Shown one piece after another: positions 35,573 to 43,324 of a stretch of DNA of 47,764 bases. Made by a program: the position numbers and the translations under genes. Below the pieces are notes generated by a model that saw nothing but the letters and a program-made list of their open reading frames with translations, did not search any database and was not told where the DNA came from. This DNA comes from Alphaproteobacteria bacterium (GTDB taxonomy: Bacteria > Pseudomonadota > Alphaproteobacteria > Rhodospirillales > Magnetospirillaceae), in contig JAJPHO010000151.1 of assembly GCA_021325215.1 (NCBI GenBank), positions 1 to 47,764 on the forward strand, given 5' to 3'. Positions within the stretch are counted from its first letter, which is position 1. The number at the start of each line of letters is the position of its first letter.

Positions 35573-35728
35573 CTTAGAACCTTCCTGCGCCGTCCTTTTG
35601 AGCAAGGTCTTGGCTTTCGGGACAGGATAACGGACTCTTTGGCGAAACCAAGTCTCCGCGGTGTTGCTGGTAGCGGCCACTTTGTTCCTCGGTCGGGAGA
35701 GAGAGAAGAAAACCGGTTGAAGCTCGTC

Positions 35729-36109
35729 TCAGATGTCGGCGGGTTCCGGGTCGAATTCGTCGGCCAGCACCAGCAGCATGCGGCGGCGGCCGTCGGACAG
35801 CATCGGCAGCAGCTGGTGCTTCAGCATCAGCGAGCTCTCGCCGGCCTGGGGGGACGGCAGCTCGCAGTGATGGAAGGCCAGGCCCTCGGCCACCATGCCG
35901 CAGATCGCCTCGGCGACGCCCAGGCACCACAGCAGTTCCTTGACCTTGATCCGTGCGCCGGCTTCCGGCTTGACGCCGAAGCGATCGGCGAAGGACCGGT
36001 TGCCCCATTCGATCTCGCCATCGATATGGATCAGCACCGGCGCCTGCATCGAAGCGGCGGTGGCATAGAGCTGGTCCATCGTGGTCACTCGGTTCTGGCT
36101 GGAGTGCAT
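35729..36109 (-). CDS. Small PAS-like protein
   Basis: 126 residues with a strong AAGGAGG before the ATG. It resembles one PAS domain: ASMQAPVLIHIDGEIEWGNRSFADRFGV at the start and a C-terminal RRRMLLVLADEF strand. There is no signal peptide, no membrane helix and no attached output. Cys62 (WCLGVAEAIC), Cys70 and His80-81 (FHHCE) could hold a ligand or haem, but that is speculative. It lies upstream of the receiver-PAS kinase in the same direction and is divergent from the receiver-HTH gene, so it probably modulates this signalling cluster. Confidence 0.78.
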   Translation of the reverse strand: MHSSQNRVTTMDQLYATAASMQAPVLIHIDGEIEWGNRSFADRFGVKPEAGARIKVKELLWCLGVAEAICGMVAEGLAFHHCELPSPQAGESSLMLKHQLLPMLSDGRRRMLLVLADEFDPEPADI

Positions 36110-36231
36110 GGGGCACCTCCTTTTCTGGCGTCACTTGCGCGGAAAATGCGCTGACTTCATACTGCCGATCATGGGGGCTGGCGGCATGGGCCGATATCCC
36201 TGTTTAGGGACAGCCGAAAAACACGGTGCCG

Positions 36232-37251
36232 ATGGTGTCAGGGAATCGTCCGCGGGTACTCTTCGTCGATGACGAGCGCAATGTGCTCGACGCGCTCGGC
36301 CGTGCCCTGCGCCCTTGGCAATCCCGTTGGGACATGGTCTTTCACGATCAGATCCCCGACGTTCTCGTCGCCCAGCACGAACAGCCCTTCGATGTCGCCG
36401 TGGTCGACATCACCATGCCGGTGATGACCGGCCTGGAACTGATCCGCGAACTCACCAGGATTCATCCCGGCACGCTGGCCATCATCCTGACCGGCGCCAC
36501 CGACATCGCCACAGCCGCCGCCGCCATCAACGAATCGACGGTGTTCCGCTTCTATACCAAGCCCAGCCCGGCCGAGACCCTGGCCTCCGGCATCGAGATG
36601 GCGCTGCAGGAAAAGGAAGCGCGCGAGGCCAAGGCCAGCTCCTCGGTCGAAGCGGCGCTGGGTGTGGCCACGCTCAACCGCCTGCCGACCGGCGTGGTGG
36701 TGGTCGATGCCGAGACCAAGGTGGTGTTCACCAACAAGCAGGGCGCCGAATTCCTCGCCTCGCGCGACGGCCTCTCGATCGGTCCGACCGGCCTGTGCCG
36801 CACCAACAAGCCGCGCGAGACCACCGAACTGGCCCGCCTGGTCAAGATCGCCGTCGAGGGCGGCGATTCCAGCGTGCCGCACGCTTTGTCGGTCAGCCGC
36901 GAAGACAGCGACCGTCCGCTCTCGGTGGTGGTGGCGCCCCTGCCCGCCAGCGGTCTCGGCGCCAACGTCGCCGTGCTGCTGGTCAGCGCGCCGGAACGCC
37001 AGAAGATGCCCTCGGCCGAAACCGTTTCGCGCCTGTTCGACCTGACCGACGCCGAAGCGCGCCTGGCGATCGCGTTAGGGGAAGGCCACCGCATCGAAGA
37101 CGCCGCCGACCTTATGGGCATCACCGTCAGTTCGGCCCGCACCTATCTCAAGCGCATCTTCTCGAAGACCGACGTCACCCGCCAGGCCGAGCTGGTTCGC
37201 CTGCTGCTGGCCGCGCCGGTATTGCTGGATCTGACGCCGTCGCGGAATTAG
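36232..37251 (+). CDS. Response regulator with PAS-like middle and LuxR-type HTH
   Basis: 339 residues from ATG 36232; an in-frame GTG at 36226 is equally possible and no clear ribosome-binding site is seen. The receiver (about 1-120) has VLFVDDERN, phosphoacceptor Asp59 in VAVVDITMP and Lys in YTKPSP. A PAS-like region (about 145-260) contains RLPTGVVVVDAETKVVFTN. The C-terminal LuxR/GerE HTH (about 272-330) is LFDLTDAEARLAIALGEGH and AADLMGITVSSARTYLKRIF. It is probably the transcriptional output of the adjacent kinase cluster. The 122-nt divergent region contains a short TCCCT-GTTT-AGGGA inverted repeat that could be its operator. Confidence 0.92.
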   Translation: MVSGNRPRVLFVDDERNVLDALGRALRPWQSRWDMVFHDQIPDVLVAQHEQPFDVAVVDITMPVMTGLELIRELTRIHPGTLAIILTGATDIATAAAAINESTVFRFYTKPSPAETLASGIEMALQEKEAREAKASSSVEAALGVATLNRLPTGVVVVDAETKVVFTNKQGAEFLASRDGLSIGPTGLCRTNKPRETTELARLVKIAVEGGDSSVPHALSVSREDSDRPLSVVVAPLPASGLGANVAVLLVSAPERQKMPSAETVSRLFDLTDAEARLAIALGEGHRIEDAADLMGITVSSARTYLKRIFSKTDVTRQAELVRLLLAAPVLLDLTPSRN

Positions 37252-37274
37252 GCGGATCGCTCCGTCCCGGCGTT

Positions 37275-38291
37275 TTATCCGCCGTCCAACTTCGCCAAAA
37301 GCCTGGTTTCGATAACGGCGCCGCTGCGCCGGTCCAAGATACTGAGATCGAATGAAAGACCGCGGCTCTGGTCTTCCGTGAAAGCGATCGTATTACCGTC
37401 ATCGGAAATCGCGCAGGCATAGGTATAGCTGGTCCGGCTGGTTGCCTGCCGCGTCACGCCTCCTTGCCGGTCGAAGACCTCGTACCCGTATTTCGGCCCC
37501 GGTGACTGACCGAGCCAGGCAAGAACGGCTCCACTCCGCGACGCGCACAGACCCTGTATCTGATGCGCCAACGACGGCCTCGTATCCAGCTGGGGCGTCA
37601 ATACGCTGACATCCCCATGGTTCGTCGACGCTTCCGGATCGAATATCAGACGGTACTGATAATTCTCCGACACGAACCCATCCCGGATCGCCTTGACCTG
37701 TTGCGCCAGCATCGGGTCGCGCGGCGCGGCAGCCTGAAAGAGAATCTCGCCGCGACCGACAAAACAGAGGTCGCTTACCGAGTAGAAGCCGAATTTTGCC
37801 GGGATGAGACGGCGCACCTCCCGCTTTTCACAATCGACCAGGGAGATCGAAGAATCGTTGGACGCGCTCGCGGTCGCGACGGCGATCTTGCGCCCGTCCG
37901 GCGAGACTCTCGGGCATATGGGCGCAAAGGCAGGCTTGGCTTCCTTGGTAAAGGCGACCAGCCGCCCGGTATCGAGCTCCAGAGACGAAATCTGACCATC
38001 CCCGTCCCGCCCGGCGATCCACCGGCCATCGGGTGAAAAAGTCGGTTCCGCCAGCCAATCGGGAAGGCGTGTCACGGTTTCGCGCCGCCAATCATACAGG
38101 ACGAGGCTGCCTTTATATAACGTTGCGACGGTGGAGCCGTTCGGGGACAAGGCGATCGGGCCCAGGCCGGTGAAGGGCCCCGGACGCCGATTGGTCCATT
38201 GGCCATAAGGCATCGAACATCCGGACAGGGCAGCCGCGCCACAGCTGGCCAGCGATGACCGAATGAATGTGCGTCGGGAGATTGGCGTCAC
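37275..38291 (-). CDS. Tat-type lipoprotein with TolB-like beta-propeller
   Basis: 338 residues from GTG 38291, which overlaps the previous stop by 4 nt (GTGA). The N-terminus carries a twin-arginine motif SRRTFIRSS followed by a hydrophobic stretch and lipobox LSGC, so it is probably exported folded through Tat and lipidated. The mature part has repeats of the kind seen in TolB/WD40 propellers: GPIALSPNGSTVATL, FSPDGRWIAGRDGD, VSPDGRKIAVATAS and AISDDGNTIAFTED. It is the last gene of the BNR-MoaD-unknown operon. Tat export suggests a bound cofactor or rapid folding. The function is unknown. Confidence 0.87.
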   Translation of the reverse strand: MTPISRRTFIRSSLASCGAAALSGCSMPYGQWTNRRPGPFTGLGPIALSPNGSTVATLYKGSLVLYDWRRETVTRLPDWLAEPTFSPDGRWIAGRDGDGQISSLELDTGRLVAFTKEAKPAFAPICPRVSPDGRKIAVATASASNDSSISLVDCEKREVRRLIPAKFGFYSVSDLCFVGRGEILFQAAAPRDPMLAQQVKAIRDGFVSENYQYRLIFDPEASTNHGDVSVLTPQLDTRPSLAHQIQGLCASRSGAVLAWLGQSPGPKYGYEVFDRQGGVTRQATSRTSYTYACAISDDGNTIAFTEDQSRGLSFDLSILDRRSGAVIETRLLAKLDGG

Positions 38292-38905
38292 GGCAAATCC
38301 CCCACGCGCGGCAGAGCGGCGACCCAGGCCGCCAGACAAGCGAGCTTCTGCTCCTTCCGCCAAGGCTTGCCAACCGCCAGCCCAAGCCCCTTGAGCTGCG
38401 CATCGATCTCCGCGACCGGCAATCCGAGCACCTGCGAAGCGTGATCGGGCAGCGATTTTTCGTCCAGTTCGCTCCGTTCGAGGCCGCATTCGGCAATGGC
38501 GAAACGCAGCGCGTCGCGTACCGCCAGGGTTTCCGCCACAGGCACATGCTCGGCCCAGCCGAGGCTGTAATCGAGAAGATCGGTGATCCATCCGGCCCGA
38601 TTGACCAGCAGCGCCGCCACAGCCGGTCCCGGCCATGCTTCGGCGACGGCCCTCAGGCCGTCCGCGGCCAGACGGTCCTGCCGCCGGCGCCCCTCCTGCA
38701 CGGCCGCCTTGGCCTCGTCCGAGGCTCCGCCTTGCGGCTTGCGCGCCATCTCGAAGGCGACGCGATAAGGCTCGAAGGACAGCCGATCGCCCTCCGCCGC
38801 CGTAGAGATCGAACCGGAAAACCGCATCTGCGGACCGTTGGCCGTAACCGACAGCACGACGGCCACGGCCCCGCCCTTCTGCGCGCGCAACCCGATCCCG
38901 ATCAT
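38288..38905 (-). CDS. Unknown protein in the BNR-MoaD operon
   Basis: 205 residues that I do not recognise. The N-terminus MIGIGLRAQKGGAVAVVLSV is a hydrophobic beta strand with a Gly-Gly turn, reminiscent of nucleotide-binding RNase H-like or actin-like folds, but no diagnostic motif is visible. The middle has Arg/Gln-rich helices (AAVQEGRRRQDRLAADGL) and the C-terminus is helical (AEIDAQLKGLGLAVGKP). No signal peptide or membrane helix is convincing. Its start lies three bases after the MoaD-like stop and its end overlaps the lipoprotein start. The tight packing suggests a shared function. Confidence 0.7.
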   Translation of the reverse strand: MIGIGLRAQKGGAVAVVLSVTANGPQMRFSGSISTAAEGDRLSFEPYRVAFEMARKPQGGASDEAKAAVQEGRRRQDRLAADGLRAVAEAWPGPAVAALLVNRAGWITDLLDYSLGWAEHVPVAETLAVRDALRFAIAECGLERSELDEKSLPDHASQVLGLPVAEIDAQLKGLGLAVGKPWRKEQKLACLAAWVAALPRVGDLP

Positions 38906-38908
38906 GTT

Positions 38909-39166
38909 TCACCCGCCGCTGAGCGCCTGAACGATGTAGATTTCGGCATCCGGCTCCAGTTTCAAAGCGAGATCGAAGCTCTGCTCGCCATTGATGAAGA
39001 AACGGATATGGCGGCGGATGCGGTCCTGCTCGTCGACGACGCGGAACCGGATGCCGGGATAGCGCCGGTCGAGATCGTCGAGCAGCGCCGCCAGCGTTTC
39101 GCCCTCTGCCTCCACCTCGCCCGCGCCGGTATAGGAGCGCAGGGCGCTCGGCATCATCACGCGCAT
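38909..39166 (-). CDS. MoaD/ThiS-family ubiquitin-like sulfur-carrier protein
   Basis: 85 residues. The beta-grasp pattern is clear: RVMMPSALRSYTG, then LAALLDDLDRRYPGIRFRV, then RHIRFFINGEQ and IYIVQALSGG at the very end. The C-terminal Gly-Gly is intact, so it could be adenylated and carry a thiocarboxylate, or be conjugated. The start overlaps the BNR-propeller stop (TGATG). No moaE, moeB or other molybdopterin genes are in the window. Pairing of a MoaD-like gene with a BNR gene occurs in other genomes as I recall, but the shared role is not established. Confidence 0.92.
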   Translation of the reverse strand: MRVMMPSALRSYTGAGEVEAEGETLAALLDDLDRRYPGIRFRVVDEQDRIRRHIRFFINGEQSFDLALKLEPDAEIYIVQALSGG

Positions 39167-40287
39167 CAGGCGGTCGCCGCCTCGACGGCGTAGATCTCGG
39201 GCAGGTGACGGGCGATGCAATTCCAGCTTTCGCCCTCGTCGGCGCTGGCCCAGAGTTCGCCGCTGGTCGTACCGAAATAAAGCCCGACCGACTCCGACCG
39301 GTCCGCCGTCATGGCCTGACGCTTCACCGTCCACCACACCTGCTCGGCGGGAAAGCCCGAGGATTGCCGTTCCCAGCTCTCGCCGCCATCGCGGGTGGAA
39401 TAGACGGCGGGCGCGCCGCCCGGGCAGGTCCGCGGCCAGACGTCCGTTCCATCCATTGGGAACACCCAGGCGCGATCGGCGTCGCGCGGATGGACCACCA
39501 TCGGAAAGCCGATATCGCCGACTCCGGACGGCATCGCCTTGCCGACCCGCCTCCATGTGTCGGAAGGACGGTCGAGGCGGTAGATGCCGCAATGATTCTG
39601 CTGATAGAGCCGGTCCGGCCGGCTGGGACAGAGGCGGATACAGTGCGGGTCGTGGAAGGCGAGATTGGCCGGATCGAGCCCGGCCACCACCTCCAGCCCC
39701 TGGATCAGCGGATGCCAGCTCGCGCCGCCATCGGTCGATTCGTGGACGCCGCCGCCCGACATGCCGAGATAGAGATGCTTCCGGTCGCGAGGATCGACGA
39801 TGATCGAATGCAGCTTGGGGCCGTCCGGGGTGCCCTCCTGCGCGCCGCCCGCCGCCTTCTTGGCGCCCTGGCGGTCGTTGAAACCCGAGACCGGCGCCCA
39901 GCTGTCGCCGCCATCCTCGGAGCGGAACAGTCCCTGCGGCGACGTGCCGGCATACCAAACGCCGGGCTCGTCGGCGTGGCCCGGAGTCAGCCAGAAGGTG
40001 TGATCGACGCTCGGCCCCTCGCCATCCGCCGATTTCGAGAAGGCCGGCGGACGGGCCGCCTCCTTCCAGCTCGTGCCGCGATCGCTCGACCGGAACAGGG
40101 TCGGGCCGAGATGGCCGGTCTTGCCGGCGGCGATCATGGTGCGGCCGTCGCGCGGATCGAGCATCACGTGATTGATCTCGTGCCCCAGGAAATGCGGGCC
40201 ATCCACCCGCCAGGACCGGCGCGCCTTGTCGCCCTGCAGCAGCCAGGCGCCCTTTCGGGTCGCAATGAGAAGCGTCACCTCGGTCAT
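39166..40287 (-). CDS. BNR/sialidase-like beta-propeller protein
   Basis: 373 residues from ATG 40287 with GGGAGG upstream; the frame extends to 40341 without a better start. Five Asp-box (SxDxGxxW) motifs are visible: SSDRGTSW, SEDGGDSW, STDGGASW, STRDGGESW and SADEGESW. These mark a six-bladed BNR propeller as in exo-alpha-sialidases. No signal peptide is visible (MTEVTLLIATRKGAWLLQ), so it is probably cytoplasmic and not a secreted sialidase. Catalytic residues of sialidase are not assignable by eye. It heads the operon with the MoaD-like, unknown and lipoprotein genes. A metal- or cofactor-related role is possible. Confidence 0.88.
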   Translation of the reverse strand: MTEVTLLIATRKGAWLLQGDKARRSWRVDGPHFLGHEINHVMLDPRDGRTMIAAGKTGHLGPTLFRSSDRGTSWKEAARPPAFSKSADGEGPSVDHTFWLTPGHADEPGVWYAGTSPQGLFRSEDGGDSWAPVSGFNDRQGAKKAAGGAQEGTPDGPKLHSIIVDPRDRKHLYLGMSGGGVHESTDGGASWHPLIQGLEVVAGLDPANLAFHDPHCIRLCPSRPDRLYQQNHCGIYRLDRPSDTWRRVGKAMPSGVGDIGFPMVVHPRDADRAWVFPMDGTDVWPRTCPGGAPAVYSTRDGGESWERQSSGFPAEQVWWTVKRQAMTADRSESVGLYFGTTSGELWASADEGESWNCIARHLPEIYAVEAATA

Positions 40288-40390
40288 CGCATCCTCCCTG
40301 TCGTTTCTTGCCGTTACTATAGCACCCTTTGGCCGCGGCAATTTACGCGTGTATCATCGGCATCGAGTGCAAACCAACCGGAAGGGACTC

Positions 40391-41671
40391 ATGTCGGTTC
40401 AAGTCGAAGCGCAAACCGATGCCGCCGGCGGAGATCTGGCCGCCGCACCGCCGAAGAAATTCCGCGCTCCCGTCGCCACCATGATCCTGCTGGCGATCCT
40501 GATCGCCATCTTCTGCATCGAAACGCTGCCGGCCGAACGGGTCAACGAAAACCAGAACCTTCTGACTATCCTGGGCGGCCTCAACCGCCGTTTCGTTCTC
40601 GAAAACGGCCAATGGTACAGGATGGTCACCGCGACCTTCCTGCATGGAAACTTCTTTCACATCCTGATGAACGGCATCGTGCTGTTCTTCGCCGGCATGC
40701 TGGTCGAGAACCGGCTGGGAAAAGCTTGGTTCCTTGCCGTTTATACCGTCAGCGGGCTGACCGGTTCCTGCTTCTCATTGGCCTTGAACGCGCCGAACAC
40801 CAATTCCGTCGGCGCCTCGGGGGCGATCATGGGACTGCTGGCCGGCGCCTTCGTGCTGACCTTCCGCGACCCAAAGGGAGATGCCAGGCTGAAGGCGCGC
40901 ATAGCCCTGTTGCGCCTGCTCATTCCGGCGTTTTTCCCCCGCTCGGCCCAGCATATCGATATCGCGGCGCATCTGGGCGGCGCGATCGGCGGCGGCGCGA
41001 CGGCGGCCATCATCCTGTGGGTGTGGGAACGCGGCACCATCGCGCCGCCTTATCCGCGGCTCGCCAAGGCCATCCCTCTCCTCGCCTTGCCATTTCTGCC
41101 GATCGGCCTGAGATCCGGCTTCGCGGTGCATGAGATCTTCGTCGGCCTGGCCGCGGAAAACAGCCAGCGGTTCGATGACGCCGATCGGGCCTTGACCAGG
41201 GCCATCGAATTGGATTCCACCCTCGAAGACGGCTTCAGCGAGCGCGCCATCGTCCGGTTCGCCCTGAAGCGCTACCGCGAATCCGCCGCCGACTTCCGGG
41301 TGATCGAGGACCGCAAACCGAACTGGGCCTATGCGCCGCTGATCCTGCATATCGCCAGGGCGCATGCCCGCGAGACCGACCGCGAAGAACTGGCGGAGAA
41401 CGCCAAGGCCGTCGACCTTACCGTCTGGCCGGGCCCGGCTTTGGCGCTGTTTCTCGGGCGCACCGAGCCGGACATGGTCGTTCATACCGCCGCGCGGGCG
41501 GAACAGCAGACTCACGAACATCAATCCTGCGAGGCGCCCTTCTATATCGGCGAATGGCACCTGCTGCGGGGCGAAACAGATCAGGGCCGGTCGCTGATCG
41601 ATATGGCCTTGAAAAGCTGCCCGGCGGACTTCATCGAACACAAGCTCGCCAAGGCTGAACTCGGCCAATAA
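40391..41671 (+). CDS. Rhomboid-family intramembrane serine protease with TPR-like tail
   Basis: 426 residues from ATG 40391 with AAGGG 4 nt upstream. Rhomboids cleave membrane proteins within the bilayer. The core is clear: TATFLHGNFFHILMN (His85, His90, Asn94), the nucleophile Ser143 in GASGAIMG and the catalytic His194 in IAAHLGG. Six membrane segments lie within about 28-240. The C-terminal part (about 265-425) has TPR-like helical repeats (DADRALTRAIELDSTLEDGF), suggesting a soluble protein-binding tail. It is divergent from the BNR operon with 103 nt between. Its stop abuts the convergent hipA stop with no gap. Confidence 0.92.
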   Translation: MSVQVEAQTDAAGGDLAAAPPKKFRAPVATMILLAILIAIFCIETLPAERVNENQNLLTILGGLNRRFVLENGQWYRMVTATFLHGNFFHILMNGIVLFFAGMLVENRLGKAWFLAVYTVSGLTGSCFSLALNAPNTNSVGASGAIMGLLAGAFVLTFRDPKGDARLKARIALLRLLIPAFFPRSAQHIDIAAHLGGAIGGGATAAIILWVWERGTIAPPYPRLAKAIPLLALPFLPIGLRSGFAVHEIFVGLAAENSQRFDDADRALTRAIELDSTLEDGFSERAIVRFALKRYRESAADFRVIEDRKPNWAYAPLILHIARAHARETDREELAENAKAVDLTVWPGPALALFLGRTEPDMVVHTAARAEQQTHEHQSCEAPFYIGEWHLLRGETDQGRSLIDMALKSCPADFIEHKLAKAELGQ

Positions 41672-42940
41672 TCAGCCGAATTCCTCTTCCAATCCCTCGA
41701 AGGCATAGGGATTGAAGAATTGCCGCCCCCACAGCAGCAGGCGGTCGGTCTCGTTCAGGTCGGCCTCGTCGCATACCTGCGTCCAGCGTTCGCGCATCGT
41801 CTTGATCTGGCCGGCGACGATCTCCTTCGCTTCGTAGGCGTCGAGCAGGAAATTCGGCGCCGCTTCCAGCACCGAAGTCAGACGGCTCATGCGGTTGGTG
41901 CCCGAGATCAGCATGGCTTGGCTGGCTTCGTTGCCGATGCGCGACTGCGGGCAGACGTCATAGGCCGGGGTCAGGTCGAGATGGGTCCCATCCCAGAAGG
42001 CGGCATGGTTGCGGGCGTGGTCGTCGGTGTTGCCGCACAGGATGTTGAAGGACAACCGCGCGAACAGTTCGCGCAGGTCGCGGGCCGGATTGGCGAAGCG
42101 GTGGCGGATCAGTTCGGCCAGCACCTCGTAGCTGGCATAGGGCGCCATCATCTCATCCAGCCCGAACAGGGTCAGCGCCGAGACCATCGATCGGCGGGCC
42201 CAGCCGGCCTCGGTGCGGGTGCGGTCGAAGCGTTCGACCAGCAGCACATCCTTGTCCATCGCCTGCACCAGCCGCACCGGCGCGAAGGACAGCCCGACCA
42301 GCGCGCCCAGGCGCATCGCCACATATTCCGCCTTCACCACGTTATAGAGGTCACGGCTGGCGGAGAATTTGGCGATGTAGTGCCGATCTTCGCTATCGAC
42401 CAGCGCCTTGGGCCGCGCCCCGCCCAGCGAGGTGCCGTGCTGCAGGGCCTGGTCCAGTTCGGGATGCAGCCGCACGCCGGCTTCGACACGGTCGGCGGAC
42501 TGCAGCAGCTCGGCCAGCGAAGCGCTGCGCCGCTGGCGGGGAACGTGAGAAGTCGGCGAAGCCTGGAAATCGAGCGCGCCGATACGGTCGGAGCCGGACT
42601 CCATCAGATAGGTCAGCTCGTCCAGCTCGATCGATTCGGCGCCATCGCCCTTCAGGCCGAGCTTGCGGTTGATGATGACGCGGCGTCCCCAGGCGTCGGG
42701 AGACGCATCGCGGATGCAGCTCGGCATGTCGAGGCCGGGCAGCAGGGGAATGACGCCGGTTTCTAGCGGTAATTCAGGAAGATAGAGAGAAATCCTGTCA
42801 TCCCGCGCGAGATAGCTGCGACCGTAATTGAAGACAAGCTGCCGGCCCGAACGGCTCAACAGCCCGGCCACCACCGGCTCGGTGCGGCCGGGCAGCCAGA
42901 TCCAGACATAGGCTTCCTGATAGACGGTGTCAGAAGTCAT
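41672..42940 (-). CDS. hipA: HipA-family serine/threonine kinase toxin
   Basis: 422 residues. HipA kinases phosphorylate glutamyl-tRNA synthetase or similar targets and cause growth arrest; HipB neutralises them. Features: Couple_HipA N-terminal region (about 1-110), the phosphorylatable-loop motif GTSLGGARPKAL (Ser171), the ATP Lys191 in HYIAKF, catalytic NTDDHARNHAAFW and the metal-binding PAYDVCP. Length is normal. It overlaps hipB by 11 nt and is convergent with the rhomboid gene. Notably gltX, the known HipA target in E. coli, is nearby, but that may be chance. Confidence 0.95.
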   Translation of the reverse strand: MTSDTVYQEAYVWIWLPGRTEPVVAGLLSRSGRQLVFNYGRSYLARDDRISLYLPELPLETGVIPLLPGLDMPSCIRDASPDAWGRRVIINRKLGLKGDGAESIELDELTYLMESGSDRIGALDFQASPTSHVPRQRRSASLAELLQSADRVEAGVRLHPELDQALQHGTSLGGARPKALVDSEDRHYIAKFSASRDLYNVVKAEYVAMRLGALVGLSFAPVRLVQAMDKDVLLVERFDRTRTEAGWARRSMVSALTLFGLDEMMAPYASYEVLAELIRHRFANPARDLRELFARLSFNILCGNTDDHARNHAAFWDGTHLDLTPAYDVCPQSRIGNEASQAMLISGTNRMSRLTSVLEAAPNFLLDAYEAKEIVAGQIKTMRERWTQVCDEADLNETDRLLLWGRQFFNPYAFEGLEEEFG

Positions 42941-43268
42941 CCTTCACGTCCTTGCGCGGTTGGCGCACCGCCTTGGGCATCAGGGTCAGTTTCTCGCTGC
43001 TGGCCCGGGTCAGGCTGGAGAGGTCCTGCGGATCGGCGGCGAACAGCGGCACGCCGACGATGGCCGCCACCTCGAAGGCGGCACCGATGGCGCAGCCGGG
43101 GTCGCCCTTCTCGATCCTTTGCAGCAACGAGCGCGAAATGCCTGCCCGCAGCGCCACCTGCTCGGCGGTCATGCGGCCGGCGATGCGCTCGGCACGGATC
43201 GACTGGCCGAGCAGCTCAAGCGCGGTCTGGGTATAGCGGGAATAGGGCCGGGTCGCGATCTTGGCCAT
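42930..43268 (-). CDS. hipB: HipB-type HTH antitoxin and repressor
   Basis: 112 residues with an Xre-like HTH (about 20-75: LGQSIRAERIAGRMTAEQVALRAGISRSLLQRIEKGD). It precedes hipA with an 11-nt overlap, the usual antitoxin-first order. The C-terminus is basic and flexible (LTLMPKAVRQPRKDVKDDF). It should bind the palindrome directly upstream and repress the operon. Its promoter lies in the AT-rich 40-60 nt upstream, within the comEC 3' end. Confidence 0.92.
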   Translation of the reverse strand: MAKIATRPYSRYTQTALELLGQSIRAERIAGRMTAEQVALRAGISRSLLQRIEKGDPGCAIGAAFEVAAIVGVPLFAADPQDLSSLTRASSEKLTLMPKAVRQPRKDVKDDF

Positions 43269-43285
43269 GATGACTCGAAAAATGA

Positions 43286-43324
43286 TTCATTAATGAAACA
43301 TATAACGCTTTATGGCGCATTAAT
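43286..43324. promoter_or_regulatory. Candidate HipB operator with two ATTAAT-centred boxes
   Basis: A perfect 12-bp palindrome TTCATTAATGAA (43286-43297) lies 17 nt upstream of hipB. A second box GCATTAATAA has its ATTAAT 30 bp further (43319-43324), three helical turns away, inside the 3' end of comEC. Symmetry and spacing fit dimer binding and cooperative repression. Confidence 0.6.

Noticed and set aside
34007-36154. Long plus-strand frame opposite the histidine kinase and PAS genes
   Set aside because: Shadow frame; the minus-strand proteins contain full catalytic motifs.
37275-38912. A longer fused frame covering the lipoprotein and the 205-residue protein
   Set aside because: The upstream part is out of frame with the better-supported overlapping gene at 38288-38905 and is Arg-rich.
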